NCBI RefSeq assembly: GCF_002483205.1
Contig: NZ_DLHM01000007.1
Span: 1-64,000 of the forward strand
Direction: 5' to 3'
Origin: Flavihumibacter sp. UBA7668
Lineage (GTDB): Bacteria; Bacteroidota; Bacteroidia; Chitinophagales; Chitinophagaceae
DNA: 64,000 nucleotides
A program made the position numbers and the translations under genes. The notes below the pieces were generated by a model, which searched no databases, had not been told where the DNA came from, and worked only from the letters and a program-made list of their open reading frames with translations. Of the stretch, positions 40,401 through 48,733 are shown piece after piece; position 1 is the stretch's first letter; every line of letters starts with the position of its first letter.

Positions 40401-41577
40401 GCTTATTGTACGTGATAGCGGTTGTGGAATTGCGCCGGAAGAACAGGAAAAAATCTTTAAAAACTTTCAGCAGGCCGGACCAAAAAACAAACAACGAACC
40501 GGTGGTTTTGGCATTGGATTATTCCTGGTTCATCATTTTATTACACTGCATGAAGGACAGGTTTTCTGCGAATCTGAACCTGGAAAAGGAAGCCGCTTCC
40601 TGATTCGGCTGCCTTTGGCAGTTTCAAAAATCAGCTCCGCACTACCTGATAAAGCCGATTCGGGATTATTTAAGGAATGGATGCAGGAATTGCCCGAAAT
40701 AAGTCAGGATGCTGAAATACAGGATGCAGATCCCGCCATAGCGGACCCGGTCGAAAAAATTATAACGGATCGGAAACAGGTACTATTAATCGATGACAAT
40801 CCAGAAATCCTTTCCTATCTGAAAAGCTCGCTGGGGAAAAAATACCTTGTACTAAGTACGCAAAATGGTGAAGAAGGCTGGCGTCTGGCTACGGAACGTT
40901 TACCCGACCTGATAATCAGCGATATAAATATGGGGGGTATATCAGGACTTGATCTTTGTAAACAGTTGAAAAGTTCGTCGCTCACCAGTCATATTCCGCT
41001 GATTCTGTTAACCGGGGAAGTTGGTTCAGAAATGCAGGTACAGGGTATGGAAGGTGGTGCCGATGATTATATAACCAAACCTTTTGAACTGGATGTATTA
41101 CAGGCAAGAATGGAGGCACTGCTCCGGAGCCGGTCTCTTTTGCACCAATATTTTCAGGACGAGGTTACCCTGCAGTCGAATCATATAAAAGTACCTGCTG
41201 AATACCAGTTTTTTCTTCGGAAATGCATGGAAGTTATTGAAGAAAATATTGATAACGAATCCTTTACGATTAAAATTTTTGCCCAGCAAATGGGCATGAG
41301 CCAGTCGGGATTGTATCAGAAGATCAAAACCATATCCGGACAATCGCTTAATTCTTTTATCCGGACTATCCGGCTTCGTAAAGCGGCCGTTTTGATGTTA
41401 TCGGAAAATATGAATGTGAGTCAGGCGGGATTTCAGGTTGGATTTGCCGACTCCCGCTATTTCCGCGAACAGTTCTCCAAATTATTTGGCATGAATCCAT
41501 CGGATTATATAAAAAAATACCGGGGCAGCTTTAACCGCGAATTCACCAAAATTGTCAATTTACCCCCCGTAAAATAG
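37483..41577 (+). CDS. Hybrid two-component system (HTCS) glycan sensor-regulator
   Basis: 1364 residues in one chain. An N-terminal signal or anchor (LICCLLFITLYTRAA) is followed by a periplasmic sensor of Reg_prop propeller repeats (for example NGFLWFGTYDGLNKYN, QNIWIGTDGAGLRYW and NFWLGTQGGGLLLFD) to about residue 690, a Y_Y_Y domain and one transmembrane segment (YLFYLLAAIGLIVGYSVYAA). Then come HisKA (VSHEFRTPLTLIINPVKELL, about 830), HATPase (LLSNAFKYTPAGG, GGFGIGLFLVHHF), a receiver (LLIDDNPEILSYL; DLIISDINM, about 1145) and an AraC-type helix-turn-helix pair. HTCS proteins bind a glycan fragment outside and activate the adjacent SusC/D locus. Confidence 0.96.
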   Translation: MRLPGKFQPLICCLLFITLYTRAADQPIKYIGIEQGLSNNAVTAIYQDKNGFLWFGTYDGLNKYNGYSIEVFRNRIGDSTTLTNNNIYTIKGDQSNRIWVGSEKGACVYQPQTGKFIPLYYLPQGEKQVAPVNIGVHCFAPIHQQRMLAGTSLYGLLDYSVDIKPALSIPLETRSGTTQYMVSAIEFDSIANKIWVFVQQRGLYLYDPEKKLLNLASDQILQAKTLKIGRDGTLWLGNHEGLFKYNAHIRSFETNAIPNSTNVAHLDLDNAGTLWIGTDGNGLWSIPPDSLSAQPFLGPDGRSPLNSNSIFAVYADQQNRKWIGTLRGGINMIDSRIFPFQLILHKQSEKESPVQNFILSLCEDPDQNIWIGTDGAGLRYWNRKEHRFTDYIYRRNQTTGISSNFITNIAVDSEGDTWISTWFGGINRINRTTKDIKQYSCYNTKTRSIEPHAWIVFEDRYRQIWASTTNDGALYKLNRTADRFEMFDHSILNLQSLYEDPDGQLWGGNYSELIRIDRQFKKHQRFPMGNTVRCIYQDKKKNFWLGTQGGGLLLFDKTKGSYKRFTTGDGLPSNTILRILEDDDHVLWLTTFNGLCKYDPVTRISQNFTQTDGLQSNQFSFNAGIRLSSGEMMIGGIKGLNLFHPDSVRFGTAFPPLFLSGLSVSNKSIDESRVFLTKQSNTRMEELTIPFDLANIHLDFLALDYSFPDKIQYAYMLEGWDKDWNYSNQQRTATYMRLLEGNYKFKVKATGSDGQWGEPATLLTMIILPPWYRTGWAYLFYLLAAIGLIVGYSVYAARQARLIYEVKLATIENQKEKELHEKKLSVFTQVSHEFRTPLTLIINPVKELLQQKNNQESQQELNVVYRNARRLLSLVDQLLHFRKADSGADELYIAEYPIHDLCSDIFQCFVQEAKLKSINYQFIDKLSDPSQKIAIDKEKIEMALFNLLSNAFKYTPAGGSISLEIGQEATELMLIVRDSGCGIAPEEQEKIFKNFQQAGPKNKQRTGGFGIGLFLVHHFITLHEGQVFCESEPGKGSRFLIRLPLAVSKISSALPDKADSGLFKEWMQELPEISQDAEIQDADPAIADPVEKIITDRKQVLLIDDNPEILSYLKSSLGKKYLVLSTQNGEEGWRLATERLPDLIISDINMGGISGLDLCKQLKSSSLTSHIPLILLTGEVGSEMQVQGMEGGADDYITKPFELDVLQARMEALLRSRSLLHQYFQDEVTLQSNHIKVPAEYQFFLRKCMEVIEENIDNESFTIKIFAQQMGMSQSGLYQKIKTISGQSLNSFIRTIRLRKAAVLMLSENMNVSQAGFQVGFADSRYFREQFSKLFGMNPSDYIKKYRGSFNREFTKIVNLPPVK

Positions 41578-41590
41578 GGTTTTACCCCCC
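41559..41590 (+). promoter_or_regulatory. Direct repeat TTTACCCCCC, candidate HTCS operator
   Basis: TTTACCCCCC occurs at 41559-41568 and again at 41581-41590, 22 bases start to start (two helical turns), spanning the 3' end of the HTCS gene and 83-115 bases before the SusC ATG. AraC-type domains such as those of HTCS bind two direct half-sites one or two turns apart, so this is the obvious operator candidate. Confidence 0.65.
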
Positions 41591-41673
41591 ATTTCAGCCT
41601 GTTTTTGAGTATAAACTTGTAGTACTAAAGCCAATTGGCGATAGTATTCATTCACTTCAAAACAGCTTGCTTT

Positions 41674-44600
41674 ATGGAAAGATTGCTTTCTTTCGGTCGG
41701 GTTCTCCGACTATTAGGATGTCTCATCCTGTTTCTATTTTCAATTCCTGTTCTGGCTCAACAACTGGTAACGGGCCGGGTAGTTTCAAATGGTACCGCTG
41801 TACAGGGTGCCACTGTACAACTGAAAGGTTCGGAACTAAGTGTACTGACTGATCAGGAGGGGCGGTTTTCCATTCAGGCCCCCGCCAATGGAGTTTTGAT
41901 CATCTCACATATTGGCAACAAAACACAGGAGCTGACAATTAATGGTCAATCCGATTTATCCATCACCCTTGAAACTGATAATCAGAACCTGGGTGAGGTA
42001 GTGGTTATTGGTTACAACTCCCAGAAAAAGGGTAATCTGACCGGTTCGGTATCAGTGGTGAAAGGGGCCGATATAGTTAAAAGTCCCCAGCCCAATATTT
42101 CCAACTCCCTGGCCGGTCGCTTTTCCGGCCTGGTGATCAACAACCGCAGTGGTGAACCCGGTTATGATGGATCCAGTTTTACGATCCGCGGACTGGCAAC
42201 TACCGGAAACAATGATGTGCTGATTGTAGTGGACGGGGTGCCCGGACAAATCGGCGGACTGGAACGATTGAACCCAAATGATATTGAGAGTATTACAGTA
42301 TTAAAAGATGCTTCTGCCGCTATTTATGGAAGTCGCGCTGCAAATGGGGCCATTCTGATTACAACCAAGAGAGGCAAAACAGGGAAACCCTCCATTACCG
42401 CCTCCTATAATCAGGGTTTTTCTTCTCCCACCCGATTGCCTAAAATGGCGGATGCTGCTACCTATGCACAGATCAATAATGAAATTGATTTTTATAACAA
42501 TCCGGCTGGAGGCATGAACCAGCGCTACTCGGATGAAGAGATTCAGCTCTTCAGAAATAGCAGCGATCCGCTGAATTATCCCAATACCGACTGGGCAAAA
42601 GAGACCTTGCAAAAATCTGCCCTGCAGTCCCAAACCAATATAGGATTATCAGGTGGTACAGAAAATCTCCAATACTATGTATCGGCTGGTTACCTTAACC
42701 AGGATGGCATTTACAAAAACGGGGCAACCAATTACAAACAATACAGTTTCCGATCCAATATTGATGCCTCCATCACCAAGCAATTTAAAATTGGCCTGTA
42801 TTTGTCGGGCCGTCAGGAAGACCGGCAATTTCCGATAGCCGGTGCGGGAGATATTTTCCGTACCATTTACCGGGCTTATTCAACCATCCCGGCTGTTTAT
42901 CCAAACGGATTGCCATCTTATGGAATTGAAGGCAACAATCCGGTATTCATGGCCACGGATCTGGGGGGCTTAACCAAAAACCCAACGCAGGTATTCAATG
43001 GGATCCTGAAAGGCAGTTATACTTTTGAATCTGTTAAAGGTCTTTCCCTTGATGGGTTTGTAGCTACGGATAAATCCTGGTCCTTTAATAAATCGTTTAG
43101 TAAACCATACACCCTGTATTCCTATAATAAAGGAACGGATCAGTATACACAGCGGGTGGTTGGAGGAGCTTCCGGCGCAGCCACGCTTTATCAAAGTCAA
43201 ACCAACCAGACACAGTTAACCACCCATATAAAACTGAATTACCAGCGTATTTTTGGAGATCACTCCATCAGTACTTTTGTAGCAGTTGAGCAAAGCAAGC
43301 TGACACGTGAAGTATTCGGAGCATCCAGAATTAATTTTCCAACTACACAGACTCCCGAACTTTCACAGGGCGGAACAGCCGCTACCGATCGTGATAACTC
43401 AGGCAGCAGTTTTGCGTTTACCCGTCGTAGTTATATTGGCAAACTCGCTTATAATTTTCGCGAAAAATACCTGCTTGACTTACAGGCTCGCGTAGATGGA
43501 TCTTCTACTTTTCCAAAAGGCAGCCAGTATGGCTTCTTCCCTTCTGTTTCTGCAGCGTGGAGAGTATCCAAAGAATCCTGGTTTCCACAGGGCAATGTGC
43601 TGAATGATCTGAAAATCAGAGCATCTTATGGCGTATTAGGGAATGATAATGTTGCGCAATTCCAGTATTTCAACAATTACTCCTTTGCAAACAATTATGT
43701 TTCCGGAGGAAGTATTGTACCCGGACTTGATCTGACCAAGCTGGCCAATCCAAATATTACCTGGGAAGAGGCAGAGAAAATGGATATTGGTATTGATGGT
43801 ATGTTGTTCAACAGCCTGAATTTTGAAGTTATTTATTTCCAACAAAAGCGTTCCAACATACTTGCTACACGAAATGCGTCCATTCCATTTGTTACTGGTA
43901 TTGTGAATCCTCATGGAGCAGCTTCACTTGTTCCATCTGAAAATATCGGCAGGGTAAACAACGCAGGTATTGAGGCAACCCTTGGTTATTCAAAAAGACG
44001 CGGGGATTTCCGCTATGGCATTTCGACAAATTTCACCTATACTAAAAATGAAATCATCTTTATAGATGAAGCGCCAGGAGTGCTGGAATATCAGAAACAA
44101 ACCGGCCGTCCGTTAAACACCTACCTGCTGTATAAATCCATCGGAATTTTCCGGACAGAGGATGATATCAATAAATTCCCCCACTTAACGGGTGCACAAC
44201 CGGGTGATTTGATTTATGCCGATATCAACAACGATGGAGTTATCAATGCGGATGATCAAATAAGAACAGACTATGGCAATATTCCGGAAATCATGTATGG
44301 TGCCGTTTTGAATGTTGGGTATAAAGATTTCGATTTGAATATGGTTTTCGCCGGACAGGCACGAGTAAACCAATATGTTTTACCTGAATCCGGAACTATC
44401 GGAAACTTTTACAGTAGTTGGGCAGATAATCGCTGGAGCCCAACCAATACCAACGGATCTTTTCCAAGAGTGGATACCCGTGCTTCTTCTTCAGTAAATG
44501 GTGGATTGTATAATAATACTTTCTGGCTGAACAATGCAGCTTTCCTGCGAATGAAAAATATTGAACTGGGTTATAACGTGAGTGGCAAGTGGATGAATGC

Positions 44601-44754
44601 CACCAAAATCCAGTCGGCCAGGCTTTATGTAAATGCCTTCAATCTGTTCACCATCACCAAAGTGAAAGATTATGATCCGGAAGGTTCTCAGCAAAGCGGT
44701 CAGTTTTATCCGCAACAGCGCATCATCAACCTGGGTGCACAGATTAGTTTCTAA
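41674..44754 (+). CDS. SusC/RagA-type TonB-dependent glycan transporter
   Basis: About 1026 residues. Signal peptide MERLLSFGRVLRLLGCLILF to LAQ. A Carboxypeptidase-D regulatory-like domain (LVTGRVVSNGTAVQGATVQL) is followed by the SusC-specific VVVIGYNSQKKGNLTGSVSV segment, a plug (RGLATTGNNDVLIVVDGVPG; SAAIYGSRAANGAILITTKR) and the barrel. It imports oligosaccharides released at the cell surface. The chosen ATG gives a proper signal peptide; an upstream alternative adds a non-signal stretch. It forms one operon with the SusD gene downstream and lies just after the HTCS gene and operator. Confidence 0.96.
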   Translation: MERLLSFGRVLRLLGCLILFLFSIPVLAQQLVTGRVVSNGTAVQGATVQLKGSELSVLTDQEGRFSIQAPANGVLIISHIGNKTQELTINGQSDLSITLETDNQNLGEVVVIGYNSQKKGNLTGSVSVVKGADIVKSPQPNISNSLAGRFSGLVINNRSGEPGYDGSSFTIRGLATTGNNDVLIVVDGVPGQIGGLERLNPNDIESITVLKDASAAIYGSRAANGAILITTKRGKTGKPSITASYNQGFSSPTRLPKMADAATYAQINNEIDFYNNPAGGMNQRYSDEEIQLFRNSSDPLNYPNTDWAKETLQKSALQSQTNIGLSGGTENLQYYVSAGYLNQDGIYKNGATNYKQYSFRSNIDASITKQFKIGLYLSGRQEDRQFPIAGAGDIFRTIYRAYSTIPAVYPNGLPSYGIEGNNPVFMATDLGGLTKNPTQVFNGILKGSYTFESVKGLSLDGFVATDKSWSFNKSFSKPYTLYSYNKGTDQYTQRVVGGASGAATLYQSQTNQTQLTTHIKLNYQRIFGDHSISTFVAVEQSKLTREVFGASRINFPTTQTPELSQGGTAATDRDNSGSSFAFTRRSYIGKLAYNFREKYLLDLQARVDGSSTFPKGSQYGFFPSVSAAWRVSKESWFPQGNVLNDLKIRASYGVLGNDNVAQFQYFNNYSFANNYVSGGSIVPGLDLTKLANPNITWEEAEKMDIGIDGMLFNSLNFEVIYFQQKRSNILATRNASIPFVTGIVNPHGAASLVPSENIGRVNNAGIEATLGYSKRRGDFRYGISTNFTYTKNEIIFIDEAPGVLEYQKQTGRPLNTYLLYKSIGIFRTEDDINKFPHLTGAQPGDLIYADINNDGVINADDQIRTDYGNIPEIMYGAVLNVGYKDFDLNMVFAGQARVNQYVLPESGTIGNFYSSWADNRWSPTNTNGSFPRVDTRASSSVNGGLYNNTFWLNNAAFLRMKNIELGYNVSGKWMNATKIQSARLYVNAFNLFTITKVKDYDPEGSQQSGQFYPQQRIINLGAQISF

Positions 44755-44789
44755 CAATACCTGATTCAGAAAAGATTAAACTACAACAA

Positions 44790-46460
44790 ATGAAATTTCG
44801 TTCATTTAAAACAATAGCATTACTCGGGCTGCTGGCAACTGCCGGTTCCTGTAAGAAAGATTTTCTCGATATCAACCCAACAGACCGATTATCAGAATCT
44901 GCTTTATTGGGTGACTCCACTTTATTCGAATCCTTTGTACAAAACCGCTACCTCGGTGCAAGGTTGCAGGACAAGGAAGATATACCAGGGTTTGGACGGG
45001 GTTTCACCTGGGCTATGTGGACATCCTTAACAGATGAAGCAATCTACAACAATGATGATAATACCTGGAGTATCGTACGTGGTTTACTGGCTCCTGAGAA
45101 CCTGGGAATTGCAGGAACTGTTTGGGGAAGAAGTTACCGCAGTATCAGGGAATGTAATTTCGCATTGGGAAATATTGACAAGGTTACTATAAGTGATGCG
45201 CATAAAAGCATGCTGAAAGCAGAATTACGGTTTATTCGTGCGTATCGCTATTTTGATTTGGTCACAAATTATGGTGGTGCTGTATTACTGGGTGATAAAG
45301 TATATAACCTTGGTGATAATTTTGATGACCCGACTGTTTATACCAGATCTTCCATTCAGGAAACTGTCAGCTATATATTGACTGAATTAACAGCTGCAGC
45401 AAATGATCTGCCGTTAAATAACAATTCATCCAACTGGAAATTAGGCCGTACAACAAAAGGAGCTGCTCTTGCATTGAAAGCCCGTATGGCATTGTATGCT
45501 GCAAGTCCTTTGTATGCTGCAGGCACCTGGGCAGACGCAGCTGCTGCTGCAAAAGCTGTGATGGACCTGAACAAATACAGCATTTATAATGGCGGGTATC
45601 GCCAGCTTTTCCTGACCCCGGAAAACAATGAAATTATTTTCCAGCGCTTGTATACAAGAAACGCTTCTCACTTCCCACTGGAGATTGCCTCTGCACCCAA
45701 TGGTTATGGTGGCTGGGGTGGAAATACGCCTTTGCAAAACCTGGTAGATGATTATGAAACCATGGACGGACATAAAATAGATGACCCATCCTCAGGATAT
45801 GATCCACAAAATCCGTATGCGAACAGAGATCAGCGTTTTTATGAATCAATTCTTTTCAATGGTGCAGACTACCGGGGAAGAAAAGTAGAGACTTTTATTC
45901 CGGGTGGCCGCGACAGTAAAGATGGAAATGAAAATTGGAATACCTCTAAAACCGGATACCTCCTGCTTAAGTTCCTGAATGATGCCTATCCGATTGATAA
46001 TCCATGGGAGGTAGCCGGATTTCAACCCTGGATTTATATGCGTTATGCAGAAGTATTGCTGAACTACGCGGAGGCACAAAATGAAGCCGTTGGTCCGGAT
46101 GCTACTGTTTACAGCGCCATCAATCAGATTCGTCAGCGGACGGGAATTAATATGCCTGTTTTGCCAGCGGGTGTAACTCAGGCAGAAATGCGCGAGCGCA
46201 TCAGAAATGAACGTCGGATAGAACTTGCATTTGAGGAGCATCGTTTTTATGACGTGCGTCGCTGGAAAATTGCTATGGACACAGAAAATGAACCTGCATA
46301 TGGCATGGAAGCGGTTAAACAGGGAAATGGTTCTATTGAGTATACCCGAAAAATTGCGTTAACCGGTCGCAAGTTTGAAGAGAAACATTATTGGCTACCT
46401 ATACCAAGGGCTGAAATCCAGGCATTGAATGGAAAAATTCAACAGAACCCGGGTTATTAA
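44790..46460 (+). CDS. SusD/RagB-type glycan-binding lipoprotein
   Basis: 556 residues. Lipobox AGSC (Cys21) followed by KKDFLDINPTDRLSESALLG, the typical SusD start. The TPR-like helices include AELRFIRAYRYFDLVTNYGG and AALALKARMALYAASPLYAA, and the C-terminal RNERRIELAFEEHRFYDVRR WK-type signature is present (RNERRIELAFEEHRFYDVR). It forms the lid of the SusC channel and binds the glycan at the outer surface. Follows SusC after 35 bases. Confidence 0.96.
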   Translation: MKFRSFKTIALLGLLATAGSCKKDFLDINPTDRLSESALLGDSTLFESFVQNRYLGARLQDKEDIPGFGRGFTWAMWTSLTDEAIYNNDDNTWSIVRGLLAPENLGIAGTVWGRSYRSIRECNFALGNIDKVTISDAHKSMLKAELRFIRAYRYFDLVTNYGGAVLLGDKVYNLGDNFDDPTVYTRSSIQETVSYILTELTAAANDLPLNNNSSNWKLGRTTKGAALALKARMALYAASPLYAAGTWADAAAAAKAVMDLNKYSIYNGGYRQLFLTPENNEIIFQRLYTRNASHFPLEIASAPNGYGGWGGNTPLQNLVDDYETMDGHKIDDPSSGYDPQNPYANRDQRFYESILFNGADYRGRKVETFIPGGRDSKDGNENWNTSKTGYLLLKFLNDAYPIDNPWEVAGFQPWIYMRYAEVLLNYAEAQNEAVGPDATVYSAINQIRQRTGINMPVLPAGVTQAEMRERIRNERRIELAFEEHRFYDVRRWKIAMDTENEPAYGMEAVKQGNGSIEYTRKIALTGRKFEEKHYWLPIPRAEIQALNGKIQQNPGY

Positions 46461-46477
46461 TTGAAAAAATATCAGCA

Positions 46478-48025
46478 ATGCGCTTACTTAAAAAACTGAC
46501 TCAACTGGCTTTATTGCTCATAGGACTGCAAGCCTGTGCACAAACCAACCAAACTGGAACAAATAAACGACCTGTTATAGAGGTTGTTGTTAACCCTGCT
46601 ATTCAGTACCAGACAATTGAGCATTTTGGTGCTTCGGATGCATGGGCCTGCCAATTTGTAGGCAAATGGCCGGATGAGAAAAAAAATGCCATCGCTGATT
46701 TATTGTTTAGTACCGATACCCTGCCAAACGGAAGTCCGCGGGGTATCGGTCTTAGCATCTGGCGATTCAATATTGGCGGAGGCAGTATCGAACAGGGAGA
46801 TGCCAGCGGTATCAGAGATGAATGGAGAAGAGCAGAATCCTTTATGGATAAAAATGGGCAACTGGATTTCAATAAACAAGCGGGACAAACCTGGTTTTTA
46901 CAGGCAGCGAAACAAAGAGGTGTGCCTTATTATTTAGGCTTTGTGAATAGTCCGCCTGTTGCATTGACCAAAACCGGGAAAGCCTATGCACAAAACGGAC
47001 AGGCTAATCTGGCACCAGAATCATATGTCGCTTATGCGAACTTCCTGACAGCAACGATTGAAGGTATTCATGCCAAAACCGGTGTGCGATTTGATTATTT
47101 AAGTCCGGTTAACGAGCCCCAAAACGATTGGAGTGATGGCGGACAGGAAGGAAGTCCTTACCTAAATTCAGAAATTTATGGCATTGCGCGTGAATTGAAT
47201 GAACGATTTACTAAAGAAAATAGTTCAACCAAACTGGTTTTCTCAGAAGCTTTTGAAATTAAATACCTGCTGGGCGAATATGATAAACCTGGAAGAGGCA
47301 ATCAGCTTACTGCTTTATTTTCGGCTGGTTCCGACGCATATTTGGGAAAATTAAAACAGGCAGAAAAAAGGATTGCCTATCACAGTTACCTGTCTTCATC
47401 ACCCAATAGTAAAGCGATTCAAACAAGGAAAGAACTTGCACAGCAGGTTAAGGGCCTCGATGGATATAAGGTTTGGCAATCCGAATACTGCGTTTTGGGC
47501 GATAATGAAGGGGAGTTAAGAGGTGAAAAAAGAGATCTTGGCATGAACACAGCACTTTACGTTGCCAATCTGATTCATAACGATCTGGTATATGCGAATG
47601 CTACTGCATGGCATTGGTGGCTGGCAGTCTCTCCCTATGATTATAAAGATGGATTAATCTATGTTGATAAAAACAAAACTGACGGCAATTACTACGATAG
47701 TAAACTGCTATGGGCGATGGGCAATTACAGCCGGTTCGTTCGTCCGGGTATGATACGAATTGCTGCTGCGCTCAGCAATGAAGAAGAGAAGTTCACAGTA
47801 AGTGCCTATTTAAATCCGCTTACCAATAAAAAGGTTGTGATTGTAATCAACCGTAGCACGCTTGAAGTTCCGCTGGAGTTAAAAGACATGAATGGCAGCG
47901 TACAATCGCTTGACGGGTATGTTTCATATACTACTTCAGGAACACAGCGACTTCAGAAAAAGAAAATTACCGGAACCAGTCTGGTTATTCCACCAGGAAC
48001 TATAATAAGTCTTGTGCAGGAATAG
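46478..48025 (+). CDS. GH30-family glycoside hydrolase, lipoprotein
   Basis: 515 residues with a lipobox LQAC (Cys20). The fold is a TIM barrel with a beta side domain as in GH30. Early motif IEHFGASDAWACQFVGKWPD, acid/base Glu in YLSPVNEPQNDW, nucleophile Glu in KVWQSEYCVLGDNEG. The sequence around FNIGGGSIEQGDASGI is like endo-beta-1,6-galactanases and related members, but the specificity (beta-1,6-galactan, glucan or xylan) is inferred only. Part of the SusC/D operon and exposed on the surface as the first depolymerising enzyme. Confidence 0.88.
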   Translation: MRLLKKLTQLALLLIGLQACAQTNQTGTNKRPVIEVVVNPAIQYQTIEHFGASDAWACQFVGKWPDEKKNAIADLLFSTDTLPNGSPRGIGLSIWRFNIGGGSIEQGDASGIRDEWRRAESFMDKNGQLDFNKQAGQTWFLQAAKQRGVPYYLGFVNSPPVALTKTGKAYAQNGQANLAPESYVAYANFLTATIEGIHAKTGVRFDYLSPVNEPQNDWSDGGQEGSPYLNSEIYGIARELNERFTKENSSTKLVFSEAFEIKYLLGEYDKPGRGNQLTALFSAGSDAYLGKLKQAEKRIAYHSYLSSSPNSKAIQTRKELAQQVKGLDGYKVWQSEYCVLGDNEGELRGEKRDLGMNTALYVANLIHNDLVYANATAWHWWLAVSPYDYKDGLIYVDKNKTDGNYYDSKLLWAMGNYSRFVRPGMIRIAAALSNEEEKFTVSAYLNPLTNKKVVIVINRSTLEVPLELKDMNGSVQSLDGYVSYTTSGTQRLQKKKITGTSLVIPPGTIISLVQE

Positions 48026-48055
48026 TCGAATCGATTTCAACTCAAATCATCCAAC

Positions 48056-48694
48056 GTGGATCAAGTTTATTCGGAAGGACGTCTTCCCTGGATCCGGTAT
48101 GTCCACCAGATTTCCGGCGCCCTGATTTCTGTATTTATACTGCTTCATTTATCCAATCATCTTTTTGCATTGTTTGGAGCCGACATGCATATTCAGGTAA
48201 TGCAATTATTTCGGAAAATATACCGCTTTCCGCCTTTAGAAGGATTGTTATTACTTGCTGTACTAACCCAATTGCTAACCGGCATCAGCCTGGCATTCCA
48301 TAAATGGAAAAACCAGCCGATTATGGTGAAGTTGCAGGTAGGAAGCGGGCTTTATCTATCGCTGTTTTTGATCTATCATATATGGTCCATTTTAATGGCA
48401 AGATTTGTATGGCTGGTGGAAACTGACATTCATTTTGCCAATGCGGGACTACAAACGCGGCCATCAATATATTTTTTTCTTCCTTATTACTCACTGGCGG
48501 TAATGGCCACCTTTCTGCACATAGCTACGATCCATTATAATAAATCAAGACAGACACTGCTATTAAAAAACAGTAACCCGCCCGATCTGCTCCGAATTAA
48601 AAAGCAAGCTGCTGGTATAATACTGACTGGATTTGTTGTAACTACGCTTATTATGCTTGGCCTGTGCGGATACCAGATTTTTACCGATATTTAA
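48056..48694 (+). CDS. Cytochrome-b-like five-helix membrane protein in the glycan locus
   Basis: 212 residues with five hydrophobic helices: IRYVHQISGALISVFILLHL, LLLLAVLTQLLTGISLAF, SGLYLSLFLIYHIWSILM, YFFLPYYSLAVMATFLHIAT and GIILTGFVVTTLIMLGLCGY. His residues sit in several of them (VHQISG, LLHLSN, LIYHIW, LHIATIH), the pattern of succinate-dehydrogenase-type di-haem cytochrome b subunits. It starts at a GTG, because the first helix would be lost from any later start. Its place between GH30 and GH97 genes is unusual, and no dehydrogenase subunits are nearby. Confidence 0.75.
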   Translation: MDQVYSEGRLPWIRYVHQISGALISVFILLHLSNHLFALFGADMHIQVMQLFRKIYRFPPLEGLLLLAVLTQLLTGISLAFHKWKNQPIMVKLQVGSGLYLSLFLIYHIWSILMARFVWLVETDIHFANAGLQTRPSIYFFLPYYSLAVMATFLHIATIHYNKSRQTLLLKNSNPPDLLRIKKQAAGIILTGFVVTTLIMLGLCGYQIFTDI

Positions 48695-48733
48695 TTGTTA
48701 TTCTGACATTTAATAATCTTCCATTCGCCTGCT

